Shown one piece after another: positions 24,551-32,714 of a DNA stretch of 64,000 bases (position 1 is its first letter; every line of letters starts with the position of its first letter). Source of the stretch: Candidatus Dormiibacterota bacterium (GTDB lineage Bacteria; Chloroflexota; Dormibacteria; Dormibacterales; Dormibacteraceae); assembly GCA_003139695.1 (NCBI GenBank), contig PLJM01000018.1, positions 62,001 through 126,000 of the forward strand. The letters are read 5' to 3'. The notes beneath the pieces are model-generated. The model was not told the DNA's origin, searched no databases, and worked only from the letters and a program-made list of their open reading frames with translations. A program made the translations under genes and the position numbers.

Positions 24551-25816
24551 CTACTCAAGACGCACCTCCACCGCGTGCGCGTGCGCACCCAATCCTTCCA
24601 TCTGGGCCAGCCGAACGGTGGCCTCTTGCAGCGAGTCGAGGTCGCCGCGGTCAAGGCCCAACACGCTCATCTGCTTCATGAACGTCCGGACGCCGAGTGG
24701 AGACGCGAAGCGCGCAGCGCCCGAGGTCGGGAGCGTGTGGTTGGGACCGGCCGTGTAATCACCGAGCGGAACTGTGGCATAGGCCCCGACGAAAACCGCG
24801 CCTGCATTCTCGACCTGTCTCGCCCGCGCGGCCGCGTCCTCGGTGACTATCAGGAGATGCTCCGGCGCGTATTCGTTCGCGATCTTCATCGCCTCGTCGA
24901 GGTCGCGCACGACGATCGCGCTGCAGGTCGCGGCACGAATGATGTCCGCCCGCTCCAGGCCCAGCAGCAAATTGTCGAGCTCCTCCTCTACCCGGTCCGC
25001 AAGTGCTGCCGAGTCCGTGACCAGCACCGCAACCGCCATCGGGTCGTGCTCGAGCTGAGCCGCCAGGTCTGCAGCAATGAAGTCCGGACGGGCTCTTGCG
25101 TCCGCGATGATCATCACCTCGGTAGGGCCCGCGATGCCGTCCACTCCCACCGTTCCGAACACCTCGCGCTTCGCGAGGTTGACGTAAATGTTGCCCGGAC
25201 CGGCGATCAGGTCTACCCGCTTGATGGACTCCGTCCCATACGCCATGGCCGCGATCGCCTGCGCTCCACCCATGCGGTAGACGGTATCGACGCCTGCGAT
25301 GTGCGCCGCCGCGAGGATGGAATCCGGAACCGTGCCATCCGCACGCGGAGGCGTGGCCAGGACCAAGTCCTGCACGCCGGCGACGCGAGCCGGGATCGCT
25401 GTCATCAGGACGGTGGACGGGTAGGCGGCTCGCCCGCCTGGCGCATAGAGTCCTGCCCGACGCACCGGGCGGCTGATCAGCTCGAGACCCGAGGGGTCGC
25501 TCTTCGCCACCTCGACCTGTCGAGAATGGAAATCGCGGATGCGCGTGGCTGCGAACTCCAGCGCTGCGCGGTCTCGCTTGTCAACGCGTCCGGCGGCCGC
25601 GGCCAGCTCGCTCGACGCAACCTCGAACTTCTCCTCGCTCCGTAGCGTCCAACCATCGAACTTGGCACTGTATTCGCGCAAAGCACTGTCGCCTTCGGCC
25701 GCGATACGGGCGCAAATCTCAACTACCACTGCGCGTTCTTTTTCAAAGCGAGAGAGATCGAACCCTTGGCGAGACGGCTGCGACGCCGACCATGTGCTTG
25801 CGTCAAACCGATTCAT
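24551..25816 (-). CDS. hisD: Histidinol dehydrogenase
   Basis: A 421-residue zinc enzyme oxidising histidinol to histidine in two NAD-dependent steps. Visible motifs: GLYAPGGRAAYPSTVLMTAIPA, VYRMGGAQAIAAMAYGTES, IAGPGNIYVNLAKREVFG, the Gln-His pair in LAAQLEHDPMAVAVLVT, EYAPEHLLIV and LGDYTAGPNHTLPTSGAARFASPLGV. The ATG at 25816 overlaps the hisG TGA (ATGA). An open frame continues far upstream to 26512, but that part is antisense or out of frame with hisG and has no support. Confidence 0.97.
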   Translation of the reverse strand: MNRFDASTWSASQPSRQGFDLSRFEKERAVVVEICARIAAEGDSALREYSAKFDGWTLRSEEKFEVASSELAAAAGRVDKRDRAALEFAATRIRDFHSRQVEVAKSDPSGLELISRPVRRAGLYAPGGRAAYPSTVLMTAIPARVAGVQDLVLATPPRADGTVPDSILAAAHIAGVDTVYRMGGAQAIAAMAYGTESIKRVDLIAGPGNIYVNLAKREVFGTVGVDGIAGPTEVMIIADARARPDFIAADLAAQLEHDPMAVAVLVTDSAALADRVEEELDNLLLGLERADIIRAATCSAIVVRDLDEAMKIANEYAPEHLLIVTEDAAARARQVENAGAVFVGAYATVPLGDYTAGPNHTLPTSGAARFASPLGVRTFMKQMSVLGLDRGDLDSLQEATVRLAQMEGLGAHAHAVEVRLE

Positions 25817-26496
25817 TGTTTCGCCGCCTGCGAAGCCGCCACCCTGGGGCGTGCCGGTTGCTCGGCGGCGGCGCGCAGGCGCCCAACCAGCGACTGGACG
25901 GCGGCCGTCCGAGTTTTCAGGCTCGCCTGGTTCGCGATGAGGCGCGCCGTGGAGCTCCCGAGGATGGCCGCAATGCGCAGCTTGTTCTCGCGCAGGGTGC
26001 GGCCGCTGGCCGTGAGGTCGACGATCCCGTCTACGAGGCCAACCTGGGGCGCCAGCTCGACCGAACCATGAAGCCGGACCACCTCGACCGATTGGCCGTG
26101 CGCCTCGAACCAGGACGCGGTGGTTCGGGGGTACTTCGTCGCGACACGCAAGAGTGGCGGCCATGTTTCCGGGCCGGCGAGCTTCGACGATGCCGGGACC
26201 GCGAGCACGAGCCGGCAATCCCCAAATCGCAGGTCGACCAGCTCGTAATGCGCGCCGGGCGACTCCCAGAGCACGTCCTTGCCAACGATGCCAAGGTCGG
26301 CTGCTCCGTGGTCGACGTATGCCGGGACATCGGCGGGGCGGACGAGGATCACGCGTACCGCCGGCCGATCGACGAGCAGCTGGCGTCCCAGCTCGGCCCC
26401 GCTCAACCTCGCCACACCGGCACGGCCAAGGATCTTCAACGCGCCTGGCAGCAACGCACCGGTCGGGAGCGCGACCGAGACCCTCTCCTTCTTCAT
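25813..26496 (-). CDS. hisG: ATP phosphoribosyltransferase, short form
   Basis: A 227-residue HisG of the short class (HisG-S), the first enzyme of histidine synthesis. It has the type II periplasmic-binding-protein-like fold: VSVALPTGALLPGALKIL, VILVRPADVPAYVDHGAADLGIVGKDVL and LVDGIVDLTASGRTLRENKL. It lacks the C-terminal regulatory domain of the long form, so it needs HisZ, which is encoded immediately upstream. The ATG at 26496 overlaps the hisZ stop (ATGA); the longer frame is not used. Confidence 0.95.
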   Translation of the reverse strand: MKKERVSVALPTGALLPGALKILGRAGVARLSGAELGRQLLVDRPAVRVILVRPADVPAYVDHGAADLGIVGKDVLWESPGAHYELVDLRFGDCRLVLAVPASSKLAGPETWPPLLRVATKYPRTTASWFEAHGQSVEVVRLHGSVELAPQVGLVDGIVDLTASGRTLRENKLRIAAILGSSTARLIANQASLKTRTAAVQSLVGRLRAAAEQPARPRVAASQAAKQ

Positions 26497-27740
26497 GCCG
26501 GCGAACCCGCAAGGCGCCCGGCCACCTGCTCCGGCGGCAGCTTCAGCATCCGGCGACCAGGCGCCGACCACGACGTCGAAGTCGAGGTGTGGCAGTGGAT
26601 GAGGTTGACGGCGCCAACGACGCGCCACCAATCAACCGCGTCTTTGTGATTCCTAGGCTGCGTGTCGACCACGGCCCGCATGCCGAAGAGCCGCAGTGTC
26701 GAGCCCAGGCGCAGCGCGGTCGAGAGCCCGGCGGCATCCCACGCGACCGCCGCATCCAGCCGCGGCAGCTCGGGTGGTCGGGGGGCGCGAGTCAGCATCT
26801 CCCAAACGAGATCCAGCTGCACGACGAAGCCGGTGGCCGGCGCCGGCCGACCAAAGCGCGCCAGCAGGCCGTCATACCGCCCGCCCTGCGCGACAGGGCG
26901 GCCGAGGTCCGGACCGTAGCCCTCGAAGATGATGCCCGTGTAGTAATCAAAGTCCCTGATCGCGCCGAGATCGAGGCTCACGACGTCGCCCAGCCCGTAG
27001 GTGCCCAGCAGCTCCAGAACGCGCCCGAGCTCTGACAGGGCTCGCTCCGAGCGGTGATTGCGCACGAGTCCGCCCGCCGCTTTCAGAATTTCGGCGCCGC
27101 CCCGCAGAGCCGGAAAGCGCAGCAGCAGCTCGTGTTCGGCGGAGCGCAGAGTCGTACGGCTGAGCAGCTCCTCGAGGGCAACGAAGTCGCGCGCTGCGAG
27201 CGCGCCGCGAACCCCGGCCTTTACCTCGGCCGGCAGCTTGACCGCATCCATGATCCCTTGGAAAAATTCCGAGTGGCCGACATCGACCTGGTACCGGCGG
27301 AGGCCCGTCGCCTCGAGGCAACGTGCCGCAAGGGCGATGACCTCCGCGTCGGCCACGACTCCCGACGCTCCCACCAGCTCTGCCCCCACCTGGTAGGTCT
27401 CGCGCCTCTGCTGAAAGCGCCCCTCATCGGTCGAAAGCACGGGACCGGCGTAGCAAAGGCGTATCGGCAGGGGTGCCGACCTCAGCTTGCCCGCCACCAC
27501 GCGCGCGACCGGCACTGTGCGCTCGCTGACCAGTGCAACGACCTCGCCGCGCGCGTCGGCGAACTTGAAGAGGCGCCGCCGCTGCTCGGGGCCGAGGCCG
27601 AGCTCCAACACTTCGGTGCTCTCGACCATCGGGGTGATGACGTGCCGGTAACCCCAGCGACGCATCTCGCCCAGAACCGACTCCTGGGCTTCGCGCAAGA
27701 CCTCTGCTTCATTGGGCAGGAGGTCGCGGAATCCGGGCAC
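26493..27740 (-). CDS. hisZ: ATP phosphoribosyltransferase regulatory subunit
   Basis: A 415-residue HisRS paralogue that activates short HisG and confers histidine feedback. The start PGFRDLLPNEAEVLREAQ matches HisZ (PxGxRDLLP). YRHVITPMVESTEVLELGLG, FKFADARGEVVALVSERTVPVARVVAG, FDYYTGIIFEGYGPDLGRPVAQGGRYDGLLARFG are the synthetase-like motifs, with the tRNA and anticodon parts missing. The GTG at 27740 fixes the start. It is the first gene of the his cluster and is coupled to hisG. Confidence 0.93.
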   Translation of the reverse strand: MPGFRDLLPNEAEVLREAQESVLGEMRRWGYRHVITPMVESTEVLELGLGPEQRRRLFKFADARGEVVALVSERTVPVARVVAGKLRSAPLPIRLCYAGPVLSTDEGRFQQRRETYQVGAELVGASGVVADAEVIALAARCLEATGLRRYQVDVGHSEFFQGIMDAVKLPAEVKAGVRGALAARDFVALEELLSRTTLRSAEHELLLRFPALRGGAEILKAAGGLVRNHRSERALSELGRVLELLGTYGLGDVVSLDLGAIRDFDYYTGIIFEGYGPDLGRPVAQGGRYDGLLARFGRPAPATGFVVQLDLVWEMLTRAPRPPELPRLDAAVAWDAAGLSTALRLGSTLRLFGMRAVVDTQPRNHKDAVDWWRVVGAVNLIHCHTSTSTSWSAPGRRMLKLPPEQVAGRLAGSPA

Positions 27741-27776
27741 ACCGCCCAGCGGAACTAGTCCAGGCGACGCAGGACT

Positions 27777-27817
27777 ACGGTCGGTGAAGTGACCTCCGGG
27801 CTCGGGCCACCGACCGT
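27777..27817. terminator. Inverted repeat between TPR gene and hisZ
   Basis: Perfect 10-bp arms ACGGTCGGTG (27777-27786) and CACCGACCGT (27808-27817) around a 21-nt loop, directly behind the stop of the TPR gene and ahead of hisZ. No U-run follows on the minus strand, so it may be a weak terminator or a protein-binding site. Confidence 0.4.
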
Positions 27818-27820
27818 CGA

Positions 27821-28696
27821 TCAGCTGTCATCGTCGTCGTCCTCGTCATCTTTGTCATCGTCAGTGCTCTCGACGAATTCCAGGGGTTCGGCGTCGTCGT
27901 CGACAGCGTGCATGCCTTCCTCGATCTCTCCGCCCTCCACGACGGCATCCGATCCGGTGGTCTCCTCATCGTCCTCACCGGCAAAGATCTCGACCTCGCG
28001 AGCGAGCAGGCTCTCCTTCGTGTACGGGCGGAACTCGACCTCGCGCTTGCGTCGCATCGGGAAGCTCGGCTTGCCGGCGAACTTCGGGTCCTGGTAGGTC
28101 TCGCGAACAATGAGCTTGACAGCGGTGCCCTCGCAAGACATGACTCCTGCCTGGTACCTGTTGCCACCGCGCATGAACTTGATCAAACGACGGGCGAGCT
28201 TGGCCTCGAGCAGGCCGAGCTTGACGCCGCGAGAGGTCTCGGCGACCACGCCGTCGCCATCGATCCTCAGCTCCGCGACATCGCCTGCCGCGACCCGGGA
28301 GCAGATGTCGGACCCAGGCGAATTCTCGAGGGTGGTGATGACCGTCTTCCCCATCTCTTCGACGAAGAGGTTGAGGTCAACCCTGGTGCCACCAACCTTG
28401 AGACCTTCCTTCTGGTGGAGCAGCGCATTGATGCGCGCCGCGTTCTTCTTCGCGATCGAGTTCATCGGGTTGAGCTTGAGCGCGACCTCATACGCGGCTT
28501 TGGCATCTTTCAGCTTGCCGAGCTCGGACAGCGCCTTGCCCAGCCGATTCTGCGTCTCCTCGTCGGTGCCGAAGCTCTCGATGATGAACTTGTTGAGCTT
28601 CGCCGCCTCATCCCATTTGCCGGCGATCGCTAGCTGAACCGCTTCGTCTCCGTATTGGGAACGGGGCTTGAGGTGCTCTGGGGACTCGGTCTTCAA
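27821..28696 (-). CDS. TPR protein with very acidic C-terminus
   Basis: A 291-residue cytosolic protein. Residues about 15-95 form two or three TPR-like helical hairpins (VQLAIAGKWDEAAKLNKFII, NRLGKALSELGKLKDAKAAYEVALKLNP). A middle region of about 120 residues (GGTRVDLNLFVEEMGKTVITTLEN, DVAELRIDGDGVVAET, MRGGNRYQAGVMSCEGTAVKLIVRETY) looks beta-rich and is not recognised. The last 45 residues are dominated by Asp and Glu and end DDEDDDDDS. Such a tail suggests binding to basic partners. It stands alone upstream of the his operon. Confidence 0.75.
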   Translation of the reverse strand: MKTESPEHLKPRSQYGDEAVQLAIAGKWDEAAKLNKFIIESFGTDEETQNRLGKALSELGKLKDAKAAYEVALKLNPMNSIAKKNAARINALLHQKEGLKVGGTRVDLNLFVEEMGKTVITTLENSPGSDICSRVAAGDVAELRIDGDGVVAETSRGVKLGLLEAKLARRLIKFMRGGNRYQAGVMSCEGTAVKLIVRETYQDPKFAGKPSFPMRRKREVEFRPYTKESLLAREVEIFAGEDDEETTGSDAVVEGGEIEEGMHAVDDDAEPLEFVESTDDDKDDEDDDDDS

Positions 28697-28790
28697 CGGG
28701 CGCTCCTAATGACTCCGGCTGAGAGGAATCACGAGTATAGGTTCTACCGGCAAGCGACAACTTGCCCACACGTGCGGCGACAATCTCCGC
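28697..28790. promoter_or_regulatory. Divergent promoter region
   Basis: The 94 bp between the divergent TPR gene and the ABC importer operon. A TATACT at 28734-28739 on the minus strand is a reasonable -10 for the TPR gene, with TTGTCG upstream at a short 15-bp spacing. No equally good promoter is seen for the importer direction. Confidence 0.3.
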
Positions 28791-30101
28791 GTGCAGCCAT
28801 GGCTCCGGTCGACAGCGTGCTTTGGGGCTGCTCTCAGCCTGCTGCCACTTGCCGCCTGTTCGAGCGGCGGCTCCGGTCCGAAGGCCGGCATCGAGATCGG
28901 CGTCGACCTGCCGCTTTCAGGGGTCGAAGGGCGGGCCGGCACGCCAACGCTCAACGGGGTGCGCTTTTACGTGCATCAACATCCGGCGCTTGACGGTTTC
29001 ACAGTGGCGGTCACCGTCCGCGACGACTCGATCAACGGCGTGCATAACGCCAAGCTCGGAGCCCAAAACATCACGGCATTCGTCAACGACCCTCTCGTGC
29101 TTGGCATCATCGGACCATTCGACTCGAGCGTGGCCAGGGCCACCATCCCGGTCGCGAACCAGGCGCACCTGGCAATGATCAGTCCGTCAGCGAGTGACCA
29201 GTGCCTCACCAAGCCTTTATTCGTGCCTGCCGGCCTCAGCCCGGCGCACAAAGCCGTCGCCTGCAACGAGGTCGGCCTCCCTCTGCCCGCGGACCTGCGG
29301 CCGACCAAGGTGAACAACTTCTTCCGGCTGGCCACCACCAACGATCTCCAGGGGGCCGCCGCGGCCGACTTCGGCTACAAGAACCTGCACCTCCTGCGTG
29401 TGGCCGTGCTCTCAGACCATGAGGCCTACGGCCAGGCCCTCGTGGACGGCTTTCGGACGCGGTTCAACAAGCTGGGAGGGCTGGTCGTCCTGTACCAGGA
29501 TTTCGTCCCGGCGGCGAATCTCGACTTGAGCTCGTTCTTCGCCCAGGCTAAGAAGGAAGGAGCGCAGGCCGTTTACTTCGGCGGCGTCACCGCGAACCAC
29601 GGCTGCGCGATCCGCGCTCAGATGGCCGGCGCGCTCGGAGCCGGTGCGCCGTATCTCGGCGGAGACGGCATCGCGGAGGACCCCGCCTGTGTGCGCGATG
29701 CCGGATCCAGCGCGCCCCGGATCTACGGAACTGTGCCTGCGATCGACCCCGAGCAGGCGCCCAACGCCAAGGCCGCGATCGCGGCTTTCAAAGCCGCGTA
29801 TCCCGGTCCGTCCGCCTACAGCCCGTACACATTGCTGGCGTATGACGCCGCTGCCGTCCTGTACGACGCCATCGACAAGGCGATCAAGGGTGCCGGTGGC
29901 AAGGTGCCCAGCCGTGCCGAGGTGGTGGCAAGGCTGGCGGCCACCACGGCTTTCGGAGGCGTCACTGGCACTTTCGGCTTCGATGCCTCAGGCGATACGA
30001 CCCAACGGATTGTCTCCGTCTACGAGGCCCAAAGCCCTGACCCCGTCGCCGCCTGGCCCTTGGTGGGGGCCATCGATTACAGCGTCAAGCTCCCCTATTG
30101 A
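28791..30101 (+). CDS. Branched-chain amino-acid-type ABC substrate-binding lipoprotein (first copy)
   Basis: A 436-residue periplasmic-binding-protein type I lipoprotein. The signal peptide ends in the lipobox LAAC with the lipidated cysteine at residue 23, followed by a Ser/Gly linker. The mature part has IEIGVDLPLSGVEGRAGTPTLNGVRFYV, GIIGPFDSSVARATIPVANQAHLAMISPSASDQCL and a C-terminal AYSPYTLLAYDAAAVLYDAIDKAI, as in LivJ/LivK-type receptors. The GTG at 28791 is used. It heads a cluster with a second receptor, two permeases and two ATPases; the ligand may be an amino acid, amide or urea. Confidence 0.9.
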   Translation: MQPWLRSTACFGAALSLLPLAACSSGGSGPKAGIEIGVDLPLSGVEGRAGTPTLNGVRFYVHQHPALDGFTVAVTVRDDSINGVHNAKLGAQNITAFVNDPLVLGIIGPFDSSVARATIPVANQAHLAMISPSASDQCLTKPLFVPAGLSPAHKAVACNEVGLPLPADLRPTKVNNFFRLATTNDLQGAAAADFGYKNLHLLRVAVLSDHEAYGQALVDGFRTRFNKLGGLVVLYQDFVPAANLDLSSFFAQAKKEGAQAVYFGGVTANHGCAIRAQMAGALGAGAPYLGGDGIAEDPACVRDAGSSAPRIYGTVPAIDPEQAPNAKAAIAAFKAAYPGPSAYSPYTLLAYDAAAVLYDAIDKAIKGAGGKVPSRAEVVARLAATTAFGGVTGTFGFDASGDTTQRIVSVYEAQSPDPVAAWPLVGAIDYSVKLPY

Positions 30102-30112
30102 CGCGCGCCCCC

Positions 30113-30140
30113 TTGAAAGCTGAGTTGCAGCAGGTATAGT
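30113..30140 (+). promoter_or_regulatory. Promoter of second receptor gene
   Basis: TTGAAA (30113-30118), a 16-bp spacer and TATAGT (30135-30140). It lies just behind the stop of the first receptor gene and would give a leader of about 150 nt before the ATG at 30296. Confidence 0.6.
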
Positions 30141-30214
30141 CTCCGACTGGAGTAGTGGTTCGGCCCCACGTGGCCGCACCCGTCGTCGGCGCACTCTCGC
30201 CCCGATCGGAAAGA

Positions 30215-30273
30215 TTGGGAAGAGGACGGCGGGTGAGGGGGAGACTGAGAACACGCCGTCCGAAGCTTCCCAA
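30215..30273 (+). promoter_or_regulatory. Long stem-loop in the leader of the second receptor gene
   Basis: Two consecutive perfect 8-bp stems: TTGGGAAG (30215-30222) with CTTCCCAA (30266-30273), and GGACGGCG (30224-30231) with CGCCGTCC (30254-30261), separated by a small internal loop and closed by a 22-nt loop. It ends about 10 bases before the ribosome binding site (GGGGGA). Too strong to be chance; it could control translation, stabilise the mRNA or be an attenuator remnant. No U-run follows. Confidence 0.6.
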
Positions 30274-30295
30274 GCAATACACAAGGGGGAACCGT

Positions 30296-31579
30296 ATGGT
30301 TCGAGGTAGGGGACTCGTAATCCTCACATTGGCGGCGTTATTCGCATTCGCCTGCGGCGGCACCAGTGGTGGCACCACAGCGAAAGGCACCATCAAGATC
30401 GGATCAGACTTTCCGGTCTGTACCACTGGCGGCCAGGCGACCCAGAACGGCGTGAAGTTCGCGGTCGACACCAAGAACGCAGCTGGTGGGGTCAACGGCT
30501 TCACGATCGCATTCACGGGATTCGATGACTGCCGGCAGGGCGCTTACTCCGCCGACGCCGGGGTCGAAAACGTCCAGACGATGCTGGGCGACCCCAAGTT
30601 CCTGGGCATGATCGGCCCTTACAACTCCGCGGTGGCCAAGGCCGAGATCCCGATCGCAGCCCCGCAGCATTTCACGATGATCAGCCCGGCCAACACCAAC
30701 CCGTGCCTGACCAAGGACATCGCGGGCTGCGCATATCACCCGCAAGACCTGCGCAAGGGCAACGCCAACAACTACTTCCGAGTCGTTACGACTGACGACT
30801 TCCAGGGTCCCGCGATGGCGGACTTCATGTACAAGACGCTCAACGTCCACAGCATCGGCATCCTCGACGACAGCACCGTCTACGGTGTCGGAATCGCGGG
30901 AGCATTCGAGACCGAGTTCAAGAAGCTCGGCGGGACGACGACGCACTCTGAGTACCAGAAGGCGACGACCAGCGACTGGAAGTCGATCCTGCTCAAGTTC
31001 AAGAACGCGGGCGCCACGGGCGTTTACGCGGGCGGCACCGACGACCAGAACGTGTGCATACCAGCCAAGCAGATGAAGGACATCGGCTGGTCGGTCCCGT
31101 TCGCCGGCGGTGACGGCATCGAGACCACCAACTGCATCGACGAGGCCGGGGCCAATGACCTGGTCATGAGCTCCACCTCCGCCGGCGCGGACGCCACCCA
31201 AATCCCCGGCGCGCAGGCTACGATCGCAGCATTCCGGGCGGCCTTCACCGGTGCAAACGACTTCGGCGGATACACCATGCAGGCCTACGACGCCGCCAAC
31301 GCACTGATGGCCGCCATCGGCCGGGCGGTCACTGACGCCAACGGTTCCACACCCACCCGCGAGCAGGTCAGGGCCGAGATGGCCAAGACCACCGGCTTCG
31401 TCGGTGTGATCGGCACCTACGACTTCGACGCGAACGGCGACACCAGCCTCAAGATCGTCTCGATCTACACGGTCCAGACGGTCACCGACCCGACAAAGTC
31501 AACCGGCGTCTGCGGCAAGCTCCACCCGAACGACTGCTACGTTTGGAAGGCGCAGGTCAACTACGCGACAGGCGGCTAG
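30296..31579 (+). CDS. Branched-chain amino-acid-type ABC substrate-binding lipoprotein (second copy)
   Basis: A 427-residue receptor with signal peptide and lipobox AFAC (cysteine 20). The mature part has GTIKIGSDFPVCTTGGQATQNGVKFAVDTKN, FLGMIGPYNSAVAKAEIPIAAPQHFTMISPANTNPCL and YTMQAYDAANALMAAIGRAV, the LivJ/LivK pattern. It resembles the first receptor throughout, including the MISP-N/S-PCL segment, so the pair is likely a duplication. The ATG at 30296 follows GGGGGA, and the longer ORF is not used. It has its own promoter and leader. Confidence 0.93.
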   Translation: MVRGRGLVILTLAALFAFACGGTSGGTTAKGTIKIGSDFPVCTTGGQATQNGVKFAVDTKNAAGGVNGFTIAFTGFDDCRQGAYSADAGVENVQTMLGDPKFLGMIGPYNSAVAKAEIPIAAPQHFTMISPANTNPCLTKDIAGCAYHPQDLRKGNANNYFRVVTTDDFQGPAMADFMYKTLNVHSIGILDDSTVYGVGIAGAFETEFKKLGGTTTHSEYQKATTSDWKSILLKFKNAGATGVYAGGTDDQNVCIPAKQMKDIGWSVPFAGGDGIETTNCIDEAGANDLVMSSTSAGADATQIPGAQATIAAFRAAFTGANDFGGYTMQAYDAANALMAAIGRAVTDANGSTPTREQVRAEMAKTTGFVGVIGTYDFDANGDTSLKIVSIYTVQTVTDPTKSTGVCGKLHPNDCYVWKAQVNYATGG

Positions 31580-31598
31580 GCTTTAGCCCACAATCCGA

Positions 31599-31625
31599 CG
31601 AGGAGGCCCAATCCGGGCCTCCTCG
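31599..31625 (+). terminator. Hairpin between receptor and permease genes
   Basis: Perfect 11-bp stem CGAGGAGGCCC and GGGCCTCCTCG with a 5-nt loop, 19 bases behind the receptor stop. No U-run follows, so it is more likely a partial terminator or an mRNA 3'-end stabiliser that keeps receptor mRNA in excess of the permease mRNA, as is common in such operons. Confidence 0.6.
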
Positions 31626-31718
31626 CCATCAACCTCAAGGAGGGGGGAACTGGACGCGGGCCACGTCGCGAGTAACGCTTCGGCTCTGACGAGAATCCGG
31701 TCTCTGAGAGTGGGCGGC

Positions 31719-32714
31719 ATGAGCCCTCCCGACCTCGGCTTCTTCATCATCTGTGCCCTGGCCATCATCGGCCTGGCGTATGAGGCGTTCACACAGCCCA
31801 CCGCCTTCGTCCAAGTCTCGATCTTCGGCCTCGCGGACGGTGCCATGTACGCACTCGTGGCCCTGGGCTACACGATGGTCTACGGCATCATCGAGCTGAT
31901 CAACTTCGCGCACGGCGACGTTTTCACGATGGGCGCATACATCGGCACGGCGATCCTCGGCTTCTTCTCGTTCAATGAGAACTCCTTCACCGCGATAAAC
32001 CTGGTGGCACTGTTGGTCGTATTCCCTGTGGTCATGCTGGTCATGGGCGCCATCAACATCGGCATCGAGCGCATCGCGTACAGGCCGCTCCGCAATGCGC
32101 CTCGGCTCGCCCCTCTGATCACCGCGATTGGAATGTCTTTCGTGCTCGAAGGGGTCATGTTCCTGTGGCACGGCCCCGCCACGGTCCATGTGCCAGACCT
32201 GCTACCACACGGACCCGGCTTCCAGACCACCATCGGCGGCGTCTTCATCGGCTTCAAGGATGTTTTCGTTGTCGTCACTGCAGCGATCCTGGTCACACTG
32301 CTGGCCATCTTCATCAATCGGACCAGACTCGGCAAGGCCATGCGCGCCACCGCCCAAGATCGCGACGCGGCGCAGCTGATGGGGATTGACATCAATCGCA
32401 CCATCGCGGCCACATTCTTCATTGGTGCGCTTCTGGCGGGCGCCGGCGGCATGATCTGGGGCCTGTACTACAACAACATCTTCTATAACCTCGGATTTCG
32501 CACAGGGCTGGTGGCATTCACGGCCGCAGTCTTTGGCGGCATCGGCAACATCCCGGGCGCGGCCATCGGTGGGGTGCTCATCGGCCTGATAGCTGCCTAT
32601 AGCGACTCGTACATCGGTTCCAAGTGGACCGAGGTCGTCATTTTCGGAATCCTGATCGGAGTCCTGGTGTTCCGACCTACCGGCTTGCTCGGAATGAGGG
32701 TGCCCGAAAAATGA
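31719..32714 (+). CDS. livH: Branched-chain amino-acid ABC transporter permease LivH
   Basis: A 331-residue inner-membrane permease with about eight hydrophobic segments. Family marks are GLADGAMYALVALGYTMVYGIIELINFAHGDVFTMGAY near the N-terminus and the ATPase-contact loop GKAMRATAQDRDAAQLMGIDINRTIAATFFIGALLAGAGG, followed by FTAAVFGGIGNIPGAAIGG. The ATG at 31719 follows a GGGCGGC; a GTG at 31710 is an alternative. Its TGA overlaps the livM ATG (ATGA). Confidence 0.93.
   Translation: MSPPDLGFFIICALAIIGLAYEAFTQPTAFVQVSIFGLADGAMYALVALGYTMVYGIIELINFAHGDVFTMGAYIGTAILGFFSFNENSFTAINLVALLVVFPVVMLVMGAINIGIERIAYRPLRNAPRLAPLITAIGMSFVLEGVMFLWHGPATVHVPDLLPHGPGFQTTIGGVFIGFKDVFVVVTAAILVTLLAIFINRTRLGKAMRATAQDRDAAQLMGIDINRTIAATFFIGALLAGAGGMIWGLYYNNIFYNLGFRTGLVAFTAAVFGGIGNIPGAAIGGVLIGLIAAYSDSYIGSKWTEVVIFGILIGVLVFRPTGLLGMRVPEK

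Noticed and set aside
25817-26512. N-terminal extension of hisD frame
   Set aside because: The sequence is out of frame over hisG; hisD begins with a coupled ATG at 25816.
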